From assembly GCA_045599065.1 (NCBI GenBank), contig JAZRVJ010000022.1, positions 1-21,635 of the forward strand: DNA of 21,635 nt, read 5' to 3'. Below the pieces are notes generated by a model. That model was not told where the DNA came from and did not search any database. It worked only from the letters and a program-made list of their open reading frames with translations. Each line of letters starts with the position of its first letter. Positions within the stretch are counted from its first letter, which is position 1. Made by a program: the position numbers and the translations under genes. Origin of the DNA: Hennigella sp045599065. GTDB taxonomy: Bacteria; Bacillota_I; Bacilli_A; Mycoplasmatales; Mycoplasmoidaceae. This document shows, piece by piece, positions 1-9,963 of this stretch.

Positions 1-2730
1 GATAAAGATGGATCTGACTATGCTTTGGTTTCTTTAACATTTGATAACTCTAATAAACTATTACATACTGATTTAGAAGAAGTAACTGTAACTAGAAAAC
101 TAACTAGAAATGATGCTGCTAATGAATATTTCATTAATAATGAACCTTGTAGATTAAAAGATATCCAAGAATTATTCTTGGATACTGGATTAGCCAAGGG
201 TTCTTTGGGAATTATTTCCCAAGGTACAGTTCAATGATTCGTTGAAGCTAAGCCAGAAGAAAGAAGAAAAATCTTTGAAGATGCTGCTGGTATTGGCTTA
301 TATGCCAAAAAGAAAGCTGACAGCTTAAATGAACTTGAAAAAGCAACAGCTAACTTAAATAGAGTTAGCGACTATGTTCATATCCTTGAAAAGGATATTA
401 AGAAGCTTTCTAAACAAGTAGAAAAAGCCCAAATCTATGCAGAAAAGAAAAAACAATTAATGGAATTAGAACTTATAGTTCTAGTTAAAGACATTTCTTT
501 CTTTGGTGCTAAACTTAACGAAGTTAGAAATATTATTGAAAGAAATAAACAAATAGTTTTTGCTAACGAAGCAGATATTGAAACATATGCAAAACAAATT
601 GTGACTGTTAGAGAAAAAGCTAATGCATCTGATGCTTTAGTTGAAGAATTAAATAAGAAGTTTACAGACTTATTACAAGAAATCAACGAAGTTGAAAATA
701 AGAAGAGGGCGGTTCAATCTCAACTTGAATCTGCTATTACTTCATCTAACGCAAAAGAGAAAGCAGCAGCTTATAAAAAGATTATTTCAAACTTTGAATA
801 TGACTTAAAGTCAGCTAAAGAAAATAAAGTTAGACTAACCGACGAATTAAGTGGTTATAGCCAAATTAAAAACGATCTTGAAACTAAACATGACAACCTT
901 AAGAATAAGGTTGCTACAATTGCTAATAAGATTAATCAACTTCAATATAAATTAAGATATGTCGAAGACAAACTTGAAAATGAATATGTAAATGAAGCAG
1001 GAACTAAAACAGTCCTTGAAAATACAAAAGCATTAAGAGGAATCGTAGGAACTGTTAAGTCTTTTGTTAGTGTTGAAAAGGAATATGAAACAGCAATTTC
1101 ATTAGCCTTGGGTAAATCTGCAAACTACATCATTACTGAAACTGAAGATGATGCTAAATACGCTATCGACTTCTTAAAGAAGAATCAAGCTGGTAAGGCT
1201 ACATTCTTGCCTTTAACTTTAATTAAACCTCGTCCTTTAAGAGAAGAACATGCTTTAATTGTAAAACAATTGGATGGTTATATTAACACAGCTAATAACT
1301 TAATAAGTTATGATGCTAAATATACTGATCTATTTAGTATGTTATTAGGAAGAATTTTAATAGCTAATGATTTAAATTCAGCCATTGCTATTTCAAAATA
1401 TACAAATTCTTTGTATCAAACTGTAACACTAGATGGACAAAACATTTCTATTGGTGGTGCTATAACCGGAGGTTATAACAAAGCTAAGTTTGCTCCAATG
1501 TTTAATTTGGAAGAAAATAAAAAAGAAATTCAAACTGAACTTGAATCTTTAAATAAAGAATATAGTGCAGCAAGAGTTGAAGAATCTTCTGTTAAGTCTA
1601 CATTAGATGAAAACGTTAATAAAATTAACGAAAAGAAAATTTTGCTTGCAAACTATGATGATAAGATTAAAAGCTTTGAAGACAGTTTGTCTAGATATAA
1701 AGCTGACTACGAACAACTTGATAAGAAAGATAAAACTCAACAAGCTTCTACAGCTGATGATCTAAACAAACAATTGAATGATCTTTTAACTAAAAAAGAT
1801 AAAATCGTTCAAGAATTGAACGTTGCTAGAGTTTCTAAAACTCAAAACAGACAAATTTGTGATGACTACCAAGCAAAGCTTGATGAAACTAGAGCATTGG
1901 TTGATAAAGCAAGAGCTGAACAAGCTCGTGCTGAAATTGATCAAGAAAAAGCAAAAGCAACTATTGCTTATGCAAAAGAAAGAATTTCACAAGAATATAG
2001 AATGACAGTAGACAATGCTATTGAAGTCTATGGTTCTAAAGAACTTCCTATGACAGATGCACAAGCAAAAGAAACTATTTACCAATTGAGATCAGACCTT
2101 GATAGAATCGGTGCTATCAATATGGAAGCTCTAAAAGAGCTTGAAGAAAAACAAAAAGAATTTGATAGTCTTTCAGGTCAACATCAAGAATTGATTAATG
2201 CAAAGCAAACTATTGAAAAAGCTATTGCTGAACTTGATGCTCAAGCTAAGACTAGTTTCAAAGAAACTATTGACAAGGTTAATGAAACATTACCGGAAGT
2301 GTTTGGCTACTTATTTGGTGGTGGTATGGCTTCAGTGCAATACACTGACCCTAACGATATCTTAAACTCAGGTATAGAAGTTATTGCTGTTCCTCCAGGC
2401 AAGAAGATTACAACATTGAATCTTCTTTCTGGTGGTGAAAAATCACTTGTAGCACTTTCAGTGCTATTTGCAATCTTAAAGATTCACAGTTTCCCATTAA
2501 TTATTCTTGATGAAGCTGAATCAGCTTTAGACCCAGCTAACGTTGAAAGATTTGGAAATATTATTAAGAAGAATTCTAAACAAACTCAATTCTTAGTAAT
2601 TACACATAGACCTGGTACTATGGAAAGATGTGATAGCCTATTTGGTGCAACAATGCAAATCAAAGGTATTACAAACATGTATAAAGTTTCTTTAGCTCAT
2701 GCTAAAGAGTTTGGATCTGATGGTAAATAA
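1..2730 (+). CDS. smc: Chromosome segregation protein SMC, 5'-truncated by the window
   Basis: ATPase of the SMC-ScpAB condensin that compacts and helps segregate the chromosome. The frame is open from base 1 to TAA at 2728-2730 (909 visible residues); by comparison with B. subtilis SMC roughly 70-80 N-terminal residues with the Walker A loop are missing. Visible (window numbering): the N-terminal head ending in IISQGTVQW and KPEERRKIFEDAAG (about 70-95), a first coiled-coil arm, the hinge (about 344-500, with GGAITGGY), the returning coil, and the C-terminal head with signature LSGGEKS (Ser at about 810), Walker B LIILDEAESALDP (Asp about 837) and the switch region VITHRPGT. TGA at 235-237 is Trp inside the conserved head. 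ftsY starts 2 bp downstream, the usual smc-ftsY pairing, so the two are probably co-transcribed. Family assignment is certain; the true start lies outside the window. Confidence 0.97.
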
Positions 2731-2732
2731 AC

Positions 2733-3758
2733 ATGGGCTGATTAAAGAATTTAATTGCTAAAATCAAACACAGAAAAGCAGAAAAAACAGCTGCTAAGAT
2801 TGAGGCTACAACTCAAATAGCTCAAACTGATCAAACAACCTTTGATAAAGGTTTAAAGAAATCTAATGGTGCTTTTCAAAATGCTATTAATGATTTAGTA
2901 AAACAAAATACTAAAGTAGATCAAGCTTTGCTTGATAATATTGAAGAAATGCTCATTGGATTTGACGTTGGTACGGGTGCAACTTCAAAGATCATGAAAG
3001 CTATTGAAGACGAAATCAAATACCAAAACGTCGAAGACGTTAAGTTGGTAAAACAAATTATTATTGATAAAATCTTTGTTTACTATATTCAAGATTCGAT
3101 TATTGATAATGGTTTAAACCTAAAACAAGGTGAAACTAATGTTATATTAGTTTCTGGTGTAAATGGGGTTGGCAAAACTACTACCATAGCTAAAATAGCT
3201 AAGCACCTACTTGATAAAAAGATGAGCGTTTGTCTAATCGCTGGAGACACGTTTAGAGCCGGGGCAGTGGAACAACTCGATATTTGAGCTAACAGGCTTC
3301 AGATTCAATGTTTCAAGCCAAAAACAGCGGGTCAAGACCCAGCGTCAGTAATCTATGAAGGTGTTAAGTGAGCTGCTGAAAACAAAATTGATGTAGTTCT
3401 ATGCGACACTTCTGGTAGATTGCAAAATAAAATTAATCTGATGAATGAATTAAAAAAGATAGATGGTGTAATAAAGAAATTTATACCTACGCAACCATGC
3501 GAATCTTTATTGGTGTTAGATGCAACTACTGGTCAATCTGGTATCATTCAAGCTAAAGCCTTTTCAGAGGTAACAAAGTTAACTGGTATAGTTTTAACTA
3601 AAATGGATTCAACTTCTAAGGGTGGTATTATCTTGGCTATTAAAGATAACTTTAATATCCCCGTTAAGTTTATTGGTTTAGGTGAAACCTACAACGACTT
3701 ACAACCATTTGATATTGAGAAATACGTTATTGGTTTAACTCAAGGATTTGGTGAATAA
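2733..3758 (+). CDS. ftsY: Signal recognition particle receptor FtsY
   Basis: SRP receptor GTPase that docks ribosome-SRP complexes at the membrane. It has 341 residues, starting at ATG 2733, two bases after the smc stop; the sequence begins MGWLKNLIAKIK, an amphipathic stretch fitting a membrane-targeting helix. The long acidic A domain of enterobacterial FtsY is absent, as is usual in short Gram-positive and mycoplasma forms. The NG domain shows G1 GVNGVGKTTT (residues 142-151), DTFRAGA, G3 DTSGRLQNK (Asp225; most relatives have DTAGR), ATTGQSG, G4 TKMD (289-292) and a closing GLGE. DTSGRLQNK plus the N-domain spacing points to FtsY rather than its paralogue Ffh. In-frame TGA codons are at codon 3 and within IWANR and KWAAE. 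No strong Shine-Dalgarno is seen, so translational coupling to smc is likely (inference). It ends at the bidirectional terminator starting at 3757. Confidence 0.97.
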
Positions 3759-3790
3759 AAAAATAGTTATGTCGTACATAACTAATTTTT
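3757..3790. terminator. Bidirectional intrinsic terminator between ftsY and the lipoprotein gene
   Basis: A perfect 9-bp inverted repeat (TAGTTATGT / ACATAACTA, loop CGT) spans 3764-3784. A run of A lies to its left (3757-3763) and T5 to its right (3786-3790), so it can terminate from both directions. The lipoprotein gene's TAG stop (3782-3784) is inside the right arm, and the ftsY TAA is at the left edge. Confidence 0.85.
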
Positions 3791-4999
3791 AATTTCGTAA
3801 GTCCATCCTGGTAGGTCGTCCTTTAAGAATTCTTGTCATTGGTTTTTTGTTGTCTCATCTTTAACATATACCACACCAGTTTTTGGCATTTTTTTACCAA
3901 AAGTATCAGTAGATCACATAGCTGGAACTTCATCGAAATCAGAAAGATCTATTCATTCTAATTTTAAAAAATTTCGAAAAACTGGGGCTATTGTTTGTTG
4001 TATGTTATTTGATATTTTAATGCCTTTACATAATATTAGTTGTGAATTTGCGCCAACAAAAAAACTTCTAGGTAATTTTGTTAAAGTTGTGTTTTTAGGT
4101 ATTTCAAGTGGTTCAACAACACTTCAAACCTCTTGAAATGCGTTGTTCCCTATCTCTGCTATCTCGCTATTGTCAGCAAACTTTATTTGCGTAAAATTGT
4201 AACATCTACAAAACGCTGATTCGCCTATACGTTTTACAGTTTTTGGTATATATAACGATTCTTTAAAATATTCATTTTGAAAAAACGCTTGATTTTCAAT
4301 AGTTTCCAAAGAACATGTTTTTGTATCATCATAAACACTATAGTCTAGTAGAAGTCATCTATTAGACTGATATATTTCTTTCATCTCAGTGCTGGTTTGT
4401 GGAGTAATTGCGAAGGCTTTTGATTTAATAGTTTTAACAGTTTCTGGAATCACTAAGCAACCAGTTTTAAGTAATTCATCATGATAAGAAACATCTATAC
4501 CAGTTAAAATTGTTTTATTATCGGGGTCTTCATATGTGTAATAATTAGGATTAGTTGCTGGTATTACCGCATCCAAAATTAGTGAATCAATTTGTGTTAA
4601 ATAAATTATGTTTTTTGCACGCTTCACACTTATTTTTAAACTAAAATTGACAGAAAATTGTTCTTGCCCTGGGTCATAGCTACAAGGGTCAATTTGAACA
4701 TTGATACTATTTATGTCATCTCCAGAAATAAGCATAGGATTTTCATGTAATTTTATCTTGTTGGGTGTGGAAGGATTAACAATTTCCATTTCCAACACAT
4801 CACCTTTTTTAAAACCATTACTTAGTGTCAGTTTGTATTCATAATATGGTTTTACTTCAGAAATAATATATCCTCACTTAGACCCTTCCATTGTTATTTG
4901 TAATTTAGCATCTGTTGAACAAGATGATAATAAAGGAGTCATAATTCCTGTTGCTAAAGAAGCAAAGCTTGCTAATGTAATTGATAATTTCTTTTTCAT
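3782..4999 (-). CDS. Surface lipoprotein with BspA-type leucine-rich repeats
   Basis: Predicted exported lipoprotein of 405 residues. The N-terminus MKKKLSITLASFASLATGIM followed by TPLLSSC is a lipoprotein signal peptide: basic start, hydrophobic core and lipobox LSSC with acceptor Cys27. Residues about 28-165 form a beta-rich region without a family I recognise. From about residue 180 there are BspA/LRR_5-type repeat units: LVIPETVKTIKSKAF (about 182), LYIPKTVKRIGESAF (about 249), FADNSEIAEIGNNAF (about 272) and LEIPKNTTLTKLPRSFF (about 298). The C-terminus includes GVVYVKDETTKNQWQEF, an ending I associate with such proteins in mycoplasmas. TGA encodes several Trp. The start is set by AGGAGA (5003-5008). 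Such proteins often bind host factors or mediate attachment, but the ligand here is unknown. It is an accessory gene between housekeeping operons, transcribed from its own promoter. Confidence 0.88.
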
Positions 5000-5002
5000 A
5001 TC

Positions 5003-5029
5003 TCTCCTAAAATATATTTGTTTATTATA
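5003..5029 (-). promoter_or_regulatory. Promoter -10 box and Shine-Dalgarno of the lipoprotein gene
   Basis: On the minus strand, TATAAT lies at 5029-5024 and AGGAGA at 5008-5003, 3 nt before the ATG at 4999. The transcript would begin near 5017, giving a leader of about 18 nt. No convincing -35 is visible; the expected position falls in AT-rich sequence just after the rpsI terminator. Confidence 0.6.
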
Positions 5030-5053
5030 AATGTTAATAGCATTATTTTAAAT

Positions 5054-5083
5054 AAAAAAATATACAGAGAGCTTGCTCTCTGT
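5054..5083 (-). terminator. Intrinsic terminator of the rpoB-rpoC-rplM-rpsI block
   Basis: On the minus strand ACAGAGAG pairs perfectly with CTCTCTGT (5083-5064, loop CAAG) and is followed by TATATTTTTTT (5063-5054). It sits 28 nt after the rpsI stop. It is one of the more GC-containing hairpins in the window and separates the ribosomal genes from the lipoprotein promoter. Confidence 0.9.
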
Positions 5084-5110
5084 AGTTTTTAAATAAGATA
5101 TATAGGATAA

Positions 5111-5509
5111 TTAACGTTTTGTAAATTGAGGACTTCTACGTGCACCATATTTACCGTATTTTTTACGTTCTTTAACACGTGAGTCTCTTGTTGTCAACTT
5201 AGCTTTCTTTAAAGTAGTCTTTAATTCTTTGTTGCAGTTAATTAAAGCTCTAGCAATTCCAAGTCTGATGGCTCCAGCTTGGCCTTTAAATCCACCACCA
5301 ACTACTTTGACTTTAATGTCAAAAGTCTTTAGAGAATCAGTTTTTTCAAGTGGTTGAAGCATGTCTTGAATAACTAGTTTGTTAGGGAAATATTGTTCAG
5401 GTGTTTTACCATTAATAGAAATCTTACCAGTTCCTGGTACCATTAGTACTCTGGCTACTGATTTCTTTCTTCTACCTAATCCTTTGTATTCAACTTTTGT
5501 ATTTGCCAT
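5111..5509 (-). CDS. rpsI: 30S ribosomal protein S9 (uS9)
   Basis: Small-subunit head protein whose C-terminal tail reaches toward the P-site tRNA. It has 132 residues, normal for the family. Characteristic segments are GLGRRKKSVARVLMVPGTGK near the N-terminus, the central GGGFKGQAGAIRLGIARAL, and the basic end KKYGKYGARRSPQFTKR with the terminal Lys-Arg expected of S9. It starts 2 bp after the rplM stop; AAGGTAGG upstream, within the end of rplM, may serve as its ribosome-binding site. The rplM-rpsI pair is conserved across bacteria and ends at the hairpin at 5054-5083. Confidence 0.98.
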   Translation of the reverse strand: MANTKVEYKGLGRRKKSVARVLMVPGTGKISINGKTPEQYFPNKLVIQDMLQPLEKTDSLKTFDIKVKVVGGGFKGQAGAIRLGIARALINCNKELKTTLKKAKLTTRDSRVKERKKYGKYGARRSPQFTKR

Positions 5510-5511
5510 CT

Positions 5512-5952
5512 TTATTTACCTACCTTTAAAACTTTTGGTTTTTGTTTGCTGTGGTCTTTGCCACCATCTTTATATACATATAACTTCTTGATAATCTTAG
5601 CAGCAAGTCTATTCTTTGGTAACATGCCTCTAATAGCTTCTGTGACTAATTCATCAGAGTATTTAGCGATCATTTCTTTTACAGATCTTTTTCTAATACC
5701 ACCAATGTATCCAGAGTGTGTATATCTAAATTCTTTTTCAGCTTTGTTGGCTGTAACGATTACTTTATTACTATTAGTAATAATTACATAATCACCACAG
5801 TCAACATTTGGTGTAAATGTAGGTTTATTCTTACCTCTAAGAATATCAGCAGCAACTACTGCTAACTTACCTAAAACAACACCAGAAGCATCAATCGTGT
5901 ATCATACACGATTCTTAGCTGCAACTTCTTTTTTAAGCATAGTTGTTTTCAT
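5512..5952 (-). CDS. rplM: 50S ribosomal protein L13 (uL13)
   Basis: Early-assembling large-subunit protein. It has 146 residues with the L13 hallmarks: WYTIDASGVVLGKLA at the N-terminus (its Trp is a TGA codon), HSGYIGGIRKRSVKEM in the middle, and EAIRGMLPKNRLAAKIIKKL followed by YVY near the C-terminus. The start at 5952 is supported by GGGAGA a few bases upstream. It lies 48 nt downstream of the rpoC stop. No strong hairpin is seen in that gap, so it may be read through from rpoC; an AT-rich -10-like sequence is present there but is not convincing. It is followed after 2 bp by rpsI. Confidence 0.98.
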
Positions 5953-6000
5953 GTTTTTCTCCCATATGTAATAATAATTTTATCTTATTTTGAGAGTAAA

Positions 6001-9000
6001 TTAATACTCTTTTTCGTACATTTCGTCACCTAGTTTAATAATATCTTCAGATTGCATTAAACCTGTACCTGCAGGTAAAAGGTTACCGATCATAACGTTT
6101 TCTTTTAGACCTGTTAGGGTGTCAATATCTCCTCTAATACAAGCATCTGTTAAGATCTTCTTTGTATCTTGGAAACTTGCTGCTGCAAGGAATGGACCAG
6201 TCTTTGTTGTTGCAACATCATCTAGTCCATAGATTTCGTTGGTTGCTGTTGGTAGGGCTTTGCCTTCAGCAAATAACTTATTGCAGACTTCAGTAAAGCT
6301 GTTGATGTCAGTAGTTTGACCAATGAAGTAATCACTATCTCCAGGGTTACGTACTTTCATCTTGTTAGTTAATTGTCTTACAATTATTTCTACGTACTTG
6401 TCAGAAATGTCAATACCTTGAAGTCTATAAACTTTTTGAACTTCCTTAATCAAGTAGTTTCTAACTTCTTCAATACCAGCTATTTTCAATAGCTCTTTAA
6501 TGTTGATAGAACCTTCAGTAATCTTGTCACCAAGTTTTAGAACGTCACCTTTTTCAACTCTAACCACTTGTCTTAAGTTAGTATCAAAGACTTTTTCTTG
6601 AATCTCAGATTTAACATAAATCTTCTTACCAGTTTCAGTATCTTCAATCTTAGTTACTTTACCAGCAATATCAGAGATAATAGCAAGTTCTCTTTCAGCT
6701 GGAGGTACTAAGTCAAATAGTTGTTTCAATCTTTCAAAACCTTGAGCGATTGAACCTTCTTTAGAAGAAACACCACCTGTATGGAATGTTCTCATGTTAA
6801 GTTGTGTACCAGGTTCACCAATAGATTGCGCAGCAATTACACCAATAGCTGTGCCAATTGCAACTGGTTTGTTTGTTGTTAGGTCATTACCAAAACATTT
6901 TTGACAAACACCATTCTTAGCTTGACAGTGTAATACTGATCTAACTGTAACTTCTTCAATACCGAGTTTTTCAATCTTCTTAGCCATTGCAGGAGTAATG
7001 ATTTCATTCTTAGCAACTAAAACATCTTTTGTTTTAGGGTTAATAATGTCTTCAAAAGCAAATCTATTTTCAATTCTTTCAGCTAAAGATTCAATTTGAG
7101 TATTTTGTTTAATGTCTCTAATTGCTGAAACTTTTAGACCAACCGGTGTTCCACAGTCTTCTTCAGTAACAATAATTTCTTGAGCGGCATCAACTAGTTT
7201 TCTAGTCATGTAACCAGATCTTGATGTTTTCATGGCTGTATCAGCCATACCTTTACGTGCACCATAAGATGCGTTAAAGTATTCAGATATTGTTAAACCA
7301 TCCAAGAATGAGTGCTTAATTGGAGTTTCAATTGTATCTTTAATTACATTAGACTTAGCATTCTTTTGTTCATAGTTATAAGATTTTGACATTAAACCAC
7401 GCATACCAAGTAATTGTGTAAAGTTAGATTCATTACCTCTGGCACCTGAGTTAGCCATGATAATAACAGGGTTATTACGGTTTTCGTCAGCAGCTAATAT
7501 ATTTTTAATATCGCCTGTAACAACATCCTTAACATCTGATCAGATTTTAACAACACGTGTATATCTTTCATCATCTGTTAATAAACCTTTTTCAAATTGC
7601 TTTTTCAATCTAGCAACTTTGGCATCAGCATCTTTAAAGTATTCTGTTTTCTTGTTATAACCTGGAAGGTCAAATGCAGAAATAGTAACTGATGATTTAG
7701 TTGAATATGCAAATCCAGCATCTTTAATAGCATCCATTGTTTTAGCAACAACTTCAACAGGGAATTTAGTATACAAAGCATTTACAATGTTTTGTAATGT
7801 CTTCTTTGTAAATGGATTTGCTGGTTCAATCTTAGCAATAATCTTTCTTACATCTGTTCCTGCAGGAATTAATCTATCTTTTTCAACACCGTCAATGTCT
7901 TTTCCATCATTAATGTAAGTCATTGTTTCAGGTAAAATGTCATTAAAGATTAATTTTCCTACGGAAGTAATCATGATGCAAGTTGAAGGAAGACCCTTCA
8001 TGTTAACTGCCTTATCTCAATCTTTAGCTACCATAGTTTTGTCTTTGTAAGAGTCAGTTCTTACACCGACAATAGCGTGTAGGTCAACTTGCTTAAGAGC
8101 ATAAGCTCTTTTTGCTTCATCAGAATCAATGAAGATTGCACCTTCACCTTTAGCACCTTTTTCTTCTTGAGAAATGTAGTAAGCACCAAGAATCATATCT
8201 TGTGTAGGTGTGATTACAGGCTTACCATCTTTAGGTCCTAAAATGTGTCAGCTAGCAAGTAAAATACTTCTTGCTTCAGCAATTGCTTCTTTAGATAGTG
8301 GAACATAAACACCCATTTGGTCACCATCGAAGTCAGCATTGAATGCTGTTGTAACTAGTGGGTGAAGTCTAATTGCTTTACCATCAATAATCTTTGGTTC
8401 AAAGGCTTGAACACCTAAACGGTGAAGTGTAGGTGCACGGTTTAATAAGACTGGATGTTGTTTAACAATCTTATCCAAGATTGGTCAGATGTAATTATCT
8501 TGTTTAGTAATCATCTTTTCAGCAGTCTTAACGTTGTTAGCAATTGGTTTGATTTCTAAACCGTTGTCATCAACTTTCTTAATAAGTTCATGAATAATGA
8601 ATGGTTTTAGTAATTCAAGTAACATTACTGAAGGTATACCAGCTTGGTACATCTTTAGATCTGGACCAACAACAATAACTGAACGACCAGAATAGTCAAC
8701 ACGCTTACCTAGTAAGTTTTGTCTGAATAGACCTTGTTTACCTTTTAAGTGGTCAGTTAAAGACTTAAGTGGTCTTCTATCTTTAGATACTGCTGGTTTA
8801 TTTCTTGAAGCATTATCTAATAATGCATCAACAGATTCTTGTAACATTCTACGTTCGTTGTTAAGAATGATTTCAGGAGTTTGCTCTTCCATCATTCTTT
8901 TTAGACGTTCATTTCTAATAATGATCTTACGGTAGAAGTTATTAATATCACTTGTAGTGAATCTTCCGTTTTCAAGTTGCACCATTGGTCTTGTGTCTGG

Positions 9001-9948
9001 TGGTGTAACTGGAATGTAATCAAGTACCATTCATTCTGGTTTAATCTTAGAATTTAAGAATCACTTGATTAATTGTAAAGTGTTCATTTCTTTGTTGAAC
9101 TTAGGGTTAGATGGGTTCAATCTAGATAGATTGTGGTTAACCTCTTTTAATCTAGCCTTTAAATCAACTTCAGATAACAATCTCTTAATTGCAGCAGAAC
9201 CAATACCAATTTCAATATCTAAGTGTTTCTTTAATAGAGAAAACACTGTGTGAATAGAGAATGGTAATGTTGAGTCGGCTAAAGCTTCTTTAGTTGCCAT
9301 TGCATACTCATGATCAAATTTCAATTCTGAAATTTCATCCATATTTTTCTTTTGGTTCTTGTTTAAGTGAGCAATTTGTTTTTCAAGTTTTTTGCCAACT
9401 TCAGCAAGAGCATCCATAATTCTTCCTCTAGCTTTTTCATTTAATTTAGCATCAGCTATAGGAATAATTTCACATTTCTTGTAAAATTTAGATTTTTCAT
9501 TATCATTTTTCAAAACTACATAGTTTTCAAAGTAGATAACTTGTTCTACTTCTTTGTAGCTCATACCAAGTAATAATGAAATCTTAGATGGGTTAGGAAG
9601 TTCCTTAGACATTCAAATGTGAGTGCATGGGTAAGCAAGCTTAATGCAACTCATTCTATCACGTCTTACACATGATTGAATGATTTCAACACCACACTTT
9701 TCACAAACTCTGTTTTGGTATTTTTGTTTTTTATACTTACCACAGTAACATTCATAATCTTTGGTAGGACCAAAGACAGCTTCGCAGAATAAACCACCTG
9801 GTTCTGGTTTGAATGACTTATAGTTGATTGTTTCAGACTTTGTAATTTCAGTTCCTCTTGCTCATTTAAGAATTTGTTCAGGAGAAGCTAAAGTTATTTG
9901 TAAAGCTTTAATATTTTTAACATTAATATTTTTTGCGTTCTTAATCAT
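6001..9948 (-). CDS. rpoC: DNA-directed RNA polymerase subunit beta'
   Basis: Catalytic subunit of RNA polymerase, 1315 residues in one frame once TGA is read as Trp. The N-terminal zinc site is Cys67, Cys69, Cys82 and Cys85 (YECYCGKYK through VCEKCG). Trp29 (TGA at 9864-9862) matches the conserved Trp before the SETINY segment. The lid/clamp region has LLGKRVDYSGRSVIVVGP. The Mg-binding NADFDGDQM is at 537-545. HGARKG-type bridge-helix sequence appears as YFNASYGARKGMADTAMK (about 890-907), and the second zinc site uses Cys932, Cys1008, Cys1015 and Cys1018. The trigger-region motif IGEPGTQLNMRTFHTGG is present. The start follows GGAGAAAC by a few bases. The gene is 15 nt downstream of rpoB, with which it is surely co-transcribed. 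All catalytic and zinc residues looked for are present. Confidence 0.99.
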
Positions 9949-9963
9949 AATAGTTTCTCCTTT

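Noticed and set aside
5054..5060. A7 run near the lipoprotein promoter as a phase-variation tract
   Set aside because: Seven bases is short and it serves as the T tract of the rpsI terminator; no evidence of length variation from one sequence.
5379..5791. Two open frames on the + strand over rpsI and rplM
   Set aside because: They are antisense to certain ribosomal protein genes, lack ribosome-binding sites and resemble no protein; composition shadows.
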